Under the pieces are notes generated by a model that worked only from the letters and a program-made list of their open reading frames with translations, was not told where the DNA came from and searched no databases. A program made the position numbers and the translations under genes. This document shows, in pieces, positions 6,960 through 13,012 of a DNA stretch of 14,579 nucleotides (its first letter is position 1; every line of letters starts with the position of its first letter). The DNA is taken from assembly GCA_900771305.1 (NCBI GenBank), contig CAAGNL010000430.1, positions 1-14,579 on the forward strand, in the 5' to 3' direction. The stretch is from Kiritimatiellia bacterium (GTDB taxonomy: Bacteria; Verrucomicrobiota; Kiritimatiellia; RFP12; UBA1067).

Positions 6960-7543
6960 GCCCCCCTCCTTCCAAGGAAGAGGATGGCGTCCGCAGCGCC
7001 GCGCGCGGCCTGGGCGTGCATCTCGCCGTCCGTCGGGAGGAGCGAGCGGTCCTGCGGGATCCTCGCGCGCGTCCGGAGGAGGTAGAGCGCGGTCGCCGCG
7101 CGCTCGCCTCCTCTGCGCCCGAAGAGGATCCCCGCGCCGGGTCCGCCTCCGCGCGCGGAGACCCTGAAGAGGCTCCAGCCCTCGGCGGCTAGGCGCCCTG
7201 CACGAACACCGTAGCTCACGCGGTTGATCGGGATCGTGAGTGCCTTCGCCCTCTTCGGGCGTATGTCGAGCGGGTGGAAGACGCGCGCGAATCCGGGGAT
7301 CGGTATATCGACGGCGTCGCCCCTGCAGACGATAGCGCGCGCGCCCTTTCGCAGGAACCCGCTCGGTGCGGCGCCGAGCGACTCCGCCGTGCCGTGGCGG
7401 GAGCGCGCGAGGCGCGAGACGTAGCGGCGCACGGCGACGTAGAGCGCGTAGGCGGATGCGTGCGCGACCTCTCCGCGCGCGTCGTCTCTGAGCGCGCCGA
7501 GCATGTCCTGAAGGCGCTGGTCCGGGATGAGCGAGTACGTCAT
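6956..7543 (-). CDS. Neck / virion morphogenesis protein (Mu gpG or HK97 gp10-like)
   Basis: The 195-residue protein begins MTYSLIPDQRLQDMLGALRD and has a helical first 60 residues, a middle with HPLDIRPKRAKALTIPI (about 90-106) and a C-terminal part with ALYLLRTRARIPQDRSLLPT (about 152-171). Virion morphogenesis and tail-completion proteins show the same plan: an N-terminal helix, a 'K-x-L-x-I/F-P' strand, a 'Y-x-L' strand and a 'R-x-F/L-P' turn. Position after the F-like gene and before the tail genes agrees. It starts with an ATGA overlap and has GGAGGTAGCCGC in front of the ATG, which supports the start. The family name is an inference from the pattern; the exact group (gpG, HK97 gp10, tail completion S) is open. 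Confidence 0.6.
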   Translation of the reverse strand: MTYSLIPDQRLQDMLGALRDDARGEVAHASAYALYVAVRRYVSRLARSRHGTAESLGAAPSGFLRKGARAIVCRGDAVDIPIPGFARVFHPLDIRPKRAKALTIPINRVSYGVRAGRLAAEGWSLFRVSARGGGPGAGILFGRRGGERAATALYLLRTRARIPQDRSLLPTDGEMHAQAARGAADAILFLGRRGA

Positions 7544-8274
7544 GCGGCTACCTCCTCGCCCGGACCGATCTCAGGTGCGTCCGGGACCCGCGCGACCTCG
7601 CCCGGTCCGATGAGGCCGAGTTCCTCGCAGCGTTCGCGCTCCACGTCATCCCAGTCGAGCCCGCTGCCGTAGGCGAACGGCGGGTAGGGGTTTTTGAGCG
7701 TGTCGCGGAATCCTCCCGCGCCGGCGCCGAGGGCCGCCCAGATGGGGGACGATTTGAGGGCGATCATGCCCCAGTCCGGGTAGATTCCGCTCGTCCGGAG
7801 CGCGCCCTCCCATCCTACGGCCTCGCCTGCCGCACGCCAGCGCTTCTGCCAGTCCGCGCGCGGTGCGCGGCGGTCATCGAAGCGCGTGAGCTCCCAGGCG
7901 GGGTAGGCGTCAACGGTTGCGGGGGTCTGCGACCAGATGCGCGCGACCGATGACGCCATCTGGCGGTTCGTGTCGAGGATGAGCGAGAGGCGGCGTCGCG
8001 AGGCCGGGTTCATGATTCCGTTTCCGTCCTGCGGCGAGTGTCCGATGGAGGCGAGGGAGCGCGTGAGGCGGTCGACGGCGTCGGCCTCGCTGACGCGCCC
8101 GGCGGAGATGTCCGCGAGCGCGTCGCGCAGGTCGGCAAGGTAGGGCTCGTAGGCCATGCGCGCCGAGTAGATGGACCGGCGCAGGACGTCGGCGGCGATC
8201 CGCTCGCGGATCTCGTCCGAGCCGAGCGTCGTCGGCAGCAGATCGCGGACGCGCTGGATCGTCTCCTGGTCCAC
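7540..8274 (-). CDS. Head morphogenesis protein (Mu F / SPP1 gp7-like minor head protein)
   Basis: The 244-residue protein starts at GTG 8274 (VDQETIQRVRDLL), preceded by GGGAGG and lying just after the stop of the small Cys-rich gene. An upstream ATG at 8475 in the same frame is rejected because that stretch is coding in another frame. The N-terminal half is helical. The core has PASRRRLSLILDTNRQMASS (about 116-135), the 'R-x-x-x-I-x-x-T-N' helix seen in Mu F-like proteins, then PAWELTRFDDRR and, near residue 210, NPYPPFAYGSGLDW, corresponding to the 'PP-x-x-x-G' end of the F domain. The usual CRC metal motif of Mu F is absent. The protein would be a minor head component injected with or needed for DNA. 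It ends in an ATGA overlap with the next gene. In Mu, F follows the portal, so this position is moved. Confidence 0.65.
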   Translation of the reverse strand: MDQETIQRVRDLLPTTLGSDEIRERIAADVLRRSIYSARMAYEPYLADLRDALADISAGRVSEADAVDRLTRSLASIGHSPQDGNGIMNPASRRRLSLILDTNRQMASSVARIWSQTPATVDAYPAWELTRFDDRRAPRADWQKRWRAAGEAVGWEGALRTSGIYPDWGMIALKSSPIWAALGAGAGGFRDTLKNPYPPFAYGSGLDWDDVERERCEELGLIGPGEVARVPDAPEIGPGEEVAA

Positions 8275-8279
8275 GGCGG

Positions 8280-8459
8280 CTACCTCCCCTCCGGCTGCGC
8301 GAAGCACCCCGTTGCGTTCGCGGTGCAGTCGGCCGTGCAGACGCACGACGGCTCCTCGCCGTCGGCGGCGCGGTAGGCGAAGCCGCCGCGCACGGTGCAG
8401 GGCGTTCCACGCTCCAGCGGTTCGCCAGCGGCGATGTTCGAAAGTTCCTTCATGGCCAT
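8280..8459 (-). CDS. Small Cys-rich protein, 59 aa, unknown function
   Basis: This short gene starts at ATG 8459 and ends at TAG 8280-8282. It has a good ribosome binding site (TGAAAGGACACTGCA before the ATG; the block TGAAAGGAC occurs twice in a row). A second possible start is two codons in. The protein opens MAMKELSNIAAGEPLERGTP and carries five cysteines in the order C-x(20)-C-x-C-x3-C-x6-C, the last four in the C-terminal third (SCVCTADC, then TGCF). It fills the space between the DUF1320 and F-like genes and its stop lies five bases before the GTG of the F-like gene. It could be a small metal-binding or disulphide-bonded virion protein. I do not recognise a family. The start, ribosome binding site and junction fit a real gene well. 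Confidence 0.7.
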   Translation of the reverse strand: MAMKELSNIAAGEPLERGTPCTVRGGFAYRAADGEEPSCVCTADCTANATGCFAQPEGR

Positions 8460-8493
8460 TGCAGTGTCCTTTCATAGTCCTTTCAAGGGGACA

Positions 8494-8925
8494 TCAGTCG
8501 AGGAGCCTCTTCTCCGGGTTCGCGCGACCGGTCGCGGGCGCGGTCGAGGGTGACGCGCCCGCCTCCTCGCCCTCGCCGTCCGGCTCCACGGCCAGCTTCC
8601 TCTCCGCCACGCGGGCGAAGAGGTCGATCGCCTGGCGCCTCGCCTCGCGCCGGTCCTCCGGGATCGGAAGGCGGAAGCGCTTGAGGAGGTCGAAGGCGGC
8701 GTAGTCGAGGGCGGGCGGCACGAGCGCCTCTGGGATCGCGGGCGCGGACGCCGGGGAGACGCGAACGCCCCCCGAGCGCACGTGCGCCCTGACGAGGTGG
8801 CCCGTCGCGGCGAGGATGGACGTGACGGCGTCCGCCGTGTAGTCGGCGGAGCGCCGGTAGGCCTCCACCTCCCTCTGCGAGAGGTAGGCGGCGAGGTCGC
8901 CCTCCGTGAGTCTGCGCCAGGCCAT
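8494..8925 (-). CDS. Head-tail connector protein (DUF1320, Mu gp36-like)
   Basis: The 143-residue protein begins MAWRRLTEGDLAAYLSQREV, which is the typical opening of DUF1320 proteins (a 'T-x-x-D-L' helix start), followed by AVTSILAATGHLVRAHVRSGG and, about residues 80-115, DYAAFDLLKRFRLPIPEDRR and REARRQAIDLFARVAERK. The first 115 residues are helical; the last 30 are a disordered linker rich in Gly, Glu, Ala and Ser. In Mu the homologue gp36 lies just after the capsid gene, as here. The likely role is an adaptor between the portal ring and the tail. The ATG at 8925 has AAGGGGTGAG upstream, 13 bases after the capsid stop. Confidence 0.85.
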   Translation of the reverse strand: MAWRRLTEGDLAAYLSQREVEAYRRSADYTADAVTSILAATGHLVRAHVRSGGVRVSPASAPAIPEALVPPALDYAAFDLLKRFRLPIPEDRREARRQAIDLFARVAERKLAVEPDGEGEEAGASPSTAPATGRANPEKRLLD

Positions 8926-8938
8926 GCCGTCTCACCCC

Positions 8939-9838
8939 TTAGGCCGTGACGAGCTGGATGTAGCCGGGGGCCTTGTTGCTCCCCGTGCGCGTGAGCGCCG
9001 AGCCGAAGAGGGCCGCCACGTTCATGTAGCGCATGTTCGCGGCCATGCCGCCGTGGACGAACGAGGTGACGGCAAGGCCGCTCGCCTCGTCGGTCGTCAC
9101 GCCGTACTCCTGGTACATGCCGTCGACGGCCTGCTCGATGCCGCGGCCCGCGATGGCGATGGCCGCGTCCGGGACGAGGAAGCCCACGCCCTTCGTGGTC
9201 GAGGACGTGTCTGCGGCGGCGACCTTCGCCGAGCAGACGATGGCCTTGATGCCGTACTTGCGGCCGAGCGCGCCGGCGATGTCGTCGCCCACGATGGCGG
9301 CGTTCGCCGTGTTGGCGTCCAGCAGTTCGCCGTAGGCGTCCGGGTTGAGGATCGCGACGATGGTCGCCGGGTCGAGGTCGTTCTTCTCGGCCGTGGCGAT
9401 TGCCTTGCCGAGCTTCGCGACCGTGAACGAGGACGCCTTGGCGACGGCGTTCGCGTAGTCGAGCTTGCCCACGATGAGCTCCTCGATCTTGCGCGCGATG
9501 GCGCGGCCGCCCGCCACGCCGCAGTTGCGGCTGGTGGAGGACTTGTCGATTTCGAGCAGGTCCGTGCCGCCGATCTTGTAGGTCACCTTCACGAGTTTGT
9601 CGAGCGTGACCGTCGTGGGGATGATCGCGCCGTCCGTCGTCTCGAAGTTGTTGCTCGTCTCGTTGAACTCGGTGGCCTCGCCGGAGAAGACGGGCACCTT
9701 CAGGAGCTTGCCGAGGCCCTGGAGCTCGGCGGAGAAGTCCGTGGTGAAGAGACGCGCGAACGCGATCGCGCGCTGCGCCTCCATCAGCGCCTGGCTGGAG
9801 GCGAGGATGAGGCCGGGGGACGTGAGGGATGTAGCCAT
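8939..9838 (-). CDS. Major capsid protein
   Basis: The 299-residue protein is called as the shell protein from its place straight after the protease/scaffold gene, its length (Mu gpT is about 296 aa) and its pattern. An N-terminal helical arm (about 1-40) leads into KLLKVPVFSGEATEFN, then TTVTLDKLVKVTYKIGGTDLLEI (quoted in two parts: TTVTLDKLVK and VTYKIGGTDLLEI), a shape common in HK97-fold capsid proteins. A helix with IARKIEELIVGKLDYANAV (about 115-135) fits the spine helix, and AILNPDAYGELLDANT and GVGFLVPDAAIAIAGR fit the A-domain strands. It does not look like a close Mu gpT relative to me, so the exact capsid family is open. The ATG at 9838 has AAAGGAAACACACC in front. Composition is balanced and there is no sign of breakage. 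Confidence 0.85.
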   Translation of the reverse strand: MATSLTSPGLILASSQALMEAQRAIAFARLFTTDFSAELQGLGKLLKVPVFSGEATEFNETSNNFETTDGAIIPTTVTLDKLVKVTYKIGGTDLLEIDKSSTSRNCGVAGGRAIARKIEELIVGKLDYANAVAKASSFTVAKLGKAIATAEKNDLDPATIVAILNPDAYGELLDANTANAAIVGDDIAGALGRKYGIKAIVCSAKVAAADTSSTTKGVGFLVPDAAIAIAGRGIEQAVDGMYQEYGVTTDEASGLAVTSFVHGGMAANMRYMNVAALFGSALTRTGSNKAPGYIQLVTA

Positions 9839-9852
9839 GGTGTGTTTCCTTT

Positions 9853-9890
9853 CGCTTGAAGTTGTTTACTTCGCTCGAAGTTGTTTACTT
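9853..9890 (-). repeat. Tandem 19-bp repeat between scaffold stop and capsid start
   Basis: Two adjoining 19-base copies (9853-9871 and 9872-9890) differ at one base. On the minus strand each begins AAGTAAACAACTTC. The first copy includes the TAA stop of the protease/scaffold gene; the second copy repeats that stop triplet outside the gene. The junction can pair as ACTTC-GAGC-GAAGT, a small hairpin, 14-18 bases upstream of the capsid ribosome binding site. This may be a chance duplication or a spacer tuning capsid expression. Confidence 0.8.
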
Positions 9891-10322
9891 GGTGGTGTCG
9901 GCGAGTTCGCGGGCGTGTTCGACCGCGAAGCGCGCCATCTCCTCGGGCGTGCGGCAGGCGGCGAGGCGCGCGCGCACGTCGTCAGATGGCGCGGGGACCG
10001 TGCGGCAGGGCGCGAGGATCTGCTGGCCCTTCGACGGGGCGGGGGAGCGGCACGCCGCGACCATCTTCTCGGCGAGATCGGGGTCCTTCAGGTACACCTC
10101 GCGGCAGGCGGCGGCGTCGCCGATCACGGCGGCGTGCTTCCTCAGGAAGGCGTCGGCCCTCACCGATCGGCACTCCGCCACGGCGGCGTCGCGCTCCTTC
10201 TTCATGTCCTCGGTGGCGGCCGCACTCGCGGACGCCTGCTCCTTCAGCGCGTTCACCGCGCCGAGAACGTCTTCCTCTGTGGCGTCCGGAGGAAGGCCGA
10301 GCGCCTGGATGATCTTGTCCAT
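9885..10322 (-). CDS. Scaffold protein made from internal start (Mu gpZ-like)
   Basis: Within the protease gene and in the same frame, an ATG at 10322 is preceded by AAAAGGAGAAACAC, an excellent ribosome binding site at good spacing and far stronger than chance inside a coding region. It starts MDKIIQALGLPPDATEEDVL and gives a 145-residue protein, mostly helical, with a Lys/Glu-rich middle and a C-terminus ending in ADTTK. Mu makes its scaffold gpZ in the same way from the 3' end of gene I, and lambda makes Nu3 from gene C. Five cysteines, each in a CR(S/T/E) triplet, are spaced 15-22 residues apart. It would guide assembly of the capsid shell and then be degraded by the protease. Confidence 0.8.
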   Translation of the reverse strand: MDKIIQALGLPPDATEEDVLGAVNALKEQASASAAATEDMKKERDAAVAECRSVRADAFLRKHAAVIGDAAACREVYLKDPDLAEKMVAACRSPAPSKGQQILAPCRTVPAPSDDVRARLAACRTPEEMARFAVEHARELADTTK

Positions 10323-10874
10323 GTGTTTCTCCTTTTGTGGTTTGGCGTCCGCCGCACGCGCGGCGGCCAGCGTCGAAAGTTCCGTGAAGTGCGGCGTGTT
10401 CGTCATGCCGATGGAGATGATCCGGGTTGGGCGCACCTCCATGCCGTCATCCGAGGCGACCCCCACGAAGTAGGGCGAGCGCGAGACGAGGACGCGCTCG
10501 TGCCACAGCCGCTCGCCCTCCGGCGTGAAGTCCCACCGCGTCCAGATCGAGCCGTCGGGTGCCTGGCGGATGCCCCGCGCCCACGCCATGGCGTCGCTCG
10601 GCTTGTCGGCGCGCGTTGAGAAGTGCTCGCGGTCCACGAGGATGCCGGGCCAGTCGGGCCGCTCGGCGTCCTTCGCGAAGGCGTCCATGACGGCGCGCAC
10701 AGATGCCTCGTCGATGACGAACTCCGCGCCGTCCGGTGCGTCCTCGATGGTCCCGCCGACGGGATAGCGCCCGTAGGGCGGGAACGTCTGGAACCATCGG
10801 TCCCCGTTCTCGCCGCTCGTCTCCCTGCACGAGACGTGCAGGGTCGCTTGAATGGTCTTAAAACTGCGATTCAT
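9885..10874 (-). CDS. Prohead protease with fused scaffold (Mu gpI-like)
   Basis: The 329-residue protein cleaves head proteins, including its own scaffold part, during prohead maturation. The protease half (about residues 1-170) has the conserved segments of the Mu I family: GILVDREHF (77-85, with the likely catalytic H84), AMAWARGI (95-102), WTRWDFTPEGE (111-121), and SRSPYF (131-136, likely catalytic Ser), followed by TNTPHF. The remainder (about 185-329) is a charged, Ala-rich helical scaffold. The ATG at 10874 has AAGAGG upstream. A second in-frame start at 10322 yields the scaffold alone. All six cysteines in the protein are followed by Arg (residues 16, 235, 257, 275, 290, 307), which is unusual. 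The gene sits before the major capsid protein as in Mu. Confidence 0.88.
   Translation of the reverse strand: MNRSFKTIQATLHVSCRETSGENGDRWFQTFPPYGRYPVGGTIEDAPDGAEFVIDEASVRAVMDAFAKDAERPDWPGILVDREHFSTRADKPSDAMAWARGIRQAPDGSIWTRWDFTPEGERLWHERVLVSRSPYFVGVASDDGMEVRPTRIISIGMTNTPHFTELSTLAAARAADAKPQKEKHMDKIIQALGLPPDATEEDVLGAVNALKEQASASAAATEDMKKERDAAVAECRSVRADAFLRKHAAVIGDAAACREVYLKDPDLAEKMVAACRSPAPSKGQQILAPCRTVPAPSDDVRARLAACRTPEEMARFAVEHARELADTTK
10320..10337 (-). promoter_or_regulatory. Internal ribosome binding site and start codon for the scaffold
   Basis: On the minus strand the sequence reads AAAAGGAGAAACACATG. The AGGAG is 7 bases from an in-frame ATG (10320-10322) at codon 185 of the protease gene. 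It decides a separate scaffold product. Confidence 0.8.
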
Positions 10875-10904
10875 GCGTCCTCTTGCGCCCTCGGCGCGTT
10901 GTGT

Positions 10905-10933
10905 GGTATACTTGGTCGCAGTTAGGGGCGAAA
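10905..10933 (-). promoter_or_regulatory. Weak promoter-like sequence upstream of protease/scaffold/capsid genes
   Basis: Reading leftwards, TTTCGC (10928-10933) and TATACC (10905-10910) are separated by 17 bases, about 30 bases upstream of the protease start codon. This lies in the only clear noncoding gap of the window (about 10875-10921). The -10 match is fair and the -35 match is poor. The same GTATAC core also gives a -10 on the opposite strand. The assignment is tentative. Confidence 0.22.
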
Positions 10934-11005
10934 CGGTCCGTCACGCCAGTAGCCCGCAACCCGGAGGATGTAGTCGGCTCTGCATCCGGCCTTCTCATCT
11001 TCCAC
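10922..11005 (-). CDS. Possible 27-residue small protein
   Basis: A short frame begins at GTG 11005, overlaps the end of the possible nuclease gene by 11 bases, and stops at TAA 10922-10924. It reads VEDEKAGCRADY, followed by ILRVAGYWRDGPFRP. Purine-rich AGAGG lies just upstream of the GTG. The composition (Tyr, Trp, Ile, Phe, charged start) is more protein-like than the other two frames of the same stretch, and the window has otherwise no spare intergenic DNA. I do not recognise it. A partner peptide for the upstream possible nuclease is conceivable, but nothing in the sequence shows this. It may equally be chance. Confidence 0.25.
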   Translation of the reverse strand: MEDEKAGCRADYILRVAGYWRDGPFRP

Positions 11006-11444
11006 CGCCTCTCTTCGGAATGATCGTGAAGACTTCCTCGACGCTGTTTGTCGCACTATCTGACACGACGAGCATCGAGAAGTCCCTGAACCTCTTCGCG
11101 TAGGCCGTACGTCCTTTTAGACCGCGGTGGTTCTTGTCGACACGGTCAGGGCTTACGACGGTGTTGACGGCGAACTGGAGGAACGTCTTCCGTCCCGCCG
11201 CGTCCTCCGCGCCGTGCGCGTCGATGTGATCGAGCAGCCTCTCCCCAAAACCGATGCGGGTTCCGTTCGGCCCGTTGACGTAGAAGCCCTCACGAAGTGC
11301 TGCCTCGGCCTCGCGCGGCGTGATGCGGGTCGGTCGGCCTGCTCCGTCGACGATCCGCTTCACCAGCTCGCTGTGCTGGTGGTTTGGATGCGTGCATCCG
11401 GAGTCTCCGACGAAGCCGCCGTCCTGTTGGCAGTGTCCGCTCAT
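10995..11444 (-). CDS. Small protein with possible phage barnase/EndoU/ColicinE5-D/RelE-like (PBECR) nuclease domain
   Basis: The 149-residue protein is not a standard virion protein. Residues 62-143 resemble the PBECR fold, often found fused to the C-terminus of Mu F-type head proteins: a helix with a His (RIGFGERLLDHIDAH, H73), a helix ending in VVSPDRV (97-102), a basic segment KGRTAYAKRF (110-119), then two beta strands, FSMLVV and EEVFTIIPKR. Candidate catalytic residues are H73, H106, K110, Y115 and R119. The N-terminus has clustered Cys and His (H4, C5, C17, H19, H22, H24) that could bind zinc. The gene overlaps the portal stop by ATGA, exactly where Mu-like phages carry gene F; the F-like gene is elsewhere here. 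It could be a packaged effector, a processing factor or a remnant of an F-PBECR fusion. The domain call is from memory of the pattern and is moderate only. Confidence 0.5.
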   Translation of the reverse strand: MSGHCQQDGGFVGDSGCTHPNHQHSELVKRIVDGAGRPTRITPREAEAALREGFYVNGPNGTRIGFGERLLDHIDAHGAEDAAGRKTFLQFAVNTVVSPDRVDKNHRGLKGRTAYAKRFRDFSMLVVSDSATNSVEEVFTIIPKRGGGR

Positions 11445-13012
11445 CCAGCCATCATCTCCTCGTAGATGCGCTCGGCCTCCTCTTGCGTCAGTCCGCCGGT
11501 GCCGGCTTGTTCTGCCTTGAATGCTTCGGAGAATGACTTTGCCATCTCCTCGGCGAGGATGGCCGCGAGGGCGGGGTCGCTGGGGACGAGGGATGGCAGG
11601 TCGTCCAGCAGGCGGCGCGCCGCCTCTGGCGTGGGTTCGTCCAGGAGTTCCCTAACGCGCTTCGCCGCCTCCGACGTGTCCCCCGCGAAAGCGCTCAAAA
11701 ACGCCCCTTCCTGCGCGCCGTCCGTTTCCCGCCTCGTTGTCCGTCCGGAGGCCGCCGCGCGTTTTGCAACGCCTTGCAACGCGGTTTGCAAGCAAGCCGC
11801 GCGGGAGGGGCGGTCGGCGGAGCGCGCGAACGCCCCAAAACCGCCCGGAGAGGGCGTCCCGGCGTCCTCCTCCAGGCTAAATCCCGTCGCCTCCTCCAGC
11901 TCGGCGCGGTCCACGCGCCAGCCCGCCGTGCGGAGCATCGCGGCGACCTCCGCGCACTCCTTCGCCGTGAGCCGTTTCTCGGCGTCGAACGTGAACTCGG
12001 CGGCGATGGGACGCCCGGGAAACGCGCGCTCAAGGTAGGGGCGCACGAGCGAACGCATGATGGCCGCGCCGACGATCACGGCGTCGCGCCCAACGATCTC
12101 GCGCCACACGTCGGCCTGCGCCCCTCCGGCGAGCGTGCCGGAGCCCGCCTCGGCGATGGAGCCGAGCGTCCCGCCCGTCGCCATGCGTACAATGCGCTCC
12201 TCCTGGTGGCGCACGAACGAGCTGAACGGGTCCTGCCCGCGCGAGCCGCCCATGAAGTCCGTGATGGCGGCGCCGTTCGGCCAGACGGAGACAAGCCCGT
12301 CCTCCACACGCTCCGCCGCCTCCACGTAGAGGGCCTTGTCGTCCTCCGTAGCCGCCGGTGCCATCGTCACGGCAGGCTTGGGCAGCGCGATGCGCTCCAG
12401 GAAGCGGCCCCAGTCGCGTTCGCCCACGGCCTCGCGGATGTGGACCGCGAGGGCGGGGTAGTCGACGGCCCGCGTGCGGCGGATGCCCACGAGCCCCGCC
12501 TCCGCCGTCACCTCCTCGGCGGTCGAAGAGAAGCCGTCGCACGCGGGGTTGTAGTAGAGCCGCCCGTCCTTCGAGAGGAACGTCCACGACGGGATGAGCT
12601 CGACGTGCCTCACCGTCCCGTCCGGCTCGATGAGCGGCTGGGCGTAGGCGAAGCCTCGGAAGAAGGCGAGGTCAAGGTGCTCCACGGCCTCGTCGAAGTT
12701 GTCGATGCCGCCGATGAGCCGCTCGATGGCGTCCTTCTGCTCGTCGGCCAGCGTCTCGTCGGCGCTTGCGCGCACGGTCGCGCTCCACGGCAGCATGGCG
12801 AGCGCGCTCGTCCGGCGCTCCACGCACGTCATGAGCGTGGCGTTCGCCCGCTCGACCTCCTGGAAGATCCAGTGGAGGCGCTGGGTGTCCCCGCCGCGCG
12901 CGGCGTCGAAGATCATCTGCGCCTCGCGGATGGAGAGCCCCAGCAGGGGGTTCGTCCGCTCGATCCACGCCTTTCCGGCGGCGCGCCTCGTCCGTATTGG
13001 CCTCGTTGGCAT
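11441..13012 (-). CDS. Portal protein (DUF935 family, Mu gp29-like)
   Basis: The 523-residue protein would form the dodecameric ring at the head vertex through which DNA passes and to which the tail connector binds. The N-terminal part contains LLGLSIREAQMIFDAA and, after it, the helix RANATLMTCVERRTSAL, both typical of DUF935 portals (first about 80 residues), followed by the stem and wing region with AYAQPLIE. The start ATG at 13012 has GAGGAGG five bases upstream and overlaps the terminase stop (TAATG). The C-terminal part, roughly residues 385-450, looks like an added linker rich in A, R, S and G ahead of an acidic helical tail (LLDEPTPEAARRLLDD); its DNA carries several TTGCAA palindromes. 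The end overlaps the next gene by ATGA. The family call is firm; the function of the variable C-terminal stretch is unknown. Confidence 0.93.
   Translation of the reverse strand: MPTRPIRTRRAAGKAWIERTNPLLGLSIREAQMIFDAARGGDTQRLHWIFQEVERANATLMTCVERRTSALAMLPWSATVRASADETLADEQKDAIERLIGGIDNFDEAVEHLDLAFFRGFAYAQPLIEPDGTVRHVELIPSWTFLSKDGRLYYNPACDGFSSTAEEVTAEAGLVGIRRTRAVDYPALAVHIREAVGERDWGRFLERIALPKPAVTMAPAATEDDKALYVEAAERVEDGLVSVWPNGAAITDFMGGSRGQDPFSSFVRHQEERIVRMATGGTLGSIAEAGSGTLAGGAQADVWREIVGRDAVIVGAAIMRSLVRPYLERAFPGRPIAAEFTFDAEKRLTAKECAEVAAMLRTAGWRVDRAELEEATGFSLEEDAGTPSPGGFGAFARSADRPSRAACLQTALQGVAKRAAASGRTTRRETDGAQEGAFLSAFAGDTSEAAKRVRELLDEPTPEAARRLLDDLPSLVPSDPALAAILAEEMAKSFSEAFKAEQAGTGGLTQEEAERIYEEMMAG

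Noticed and set aside
8275..8475. N-terminal extension of the F-like protein back to ATG 8475
   Set aside because: The stretch is occupied by the Cys-rich small gene in a different frame; GTG 8274 has a ribosome binding site in front.
8906..9859. Long plus-strand open frame opposite the capsid gene
   Set aside because: Its Arg/Gly/His/Val/Asp-rich product is the usual shadow of a GC-rich gene; the minus strand encodes a good capsid protein with a ribosome binding site.
10875..10994. tRNA or other structured RNA gene in the gap before the protease gene
   Set aside because: I could not fold a cloverleaf or find the TTCGANNCC arm on either strand.
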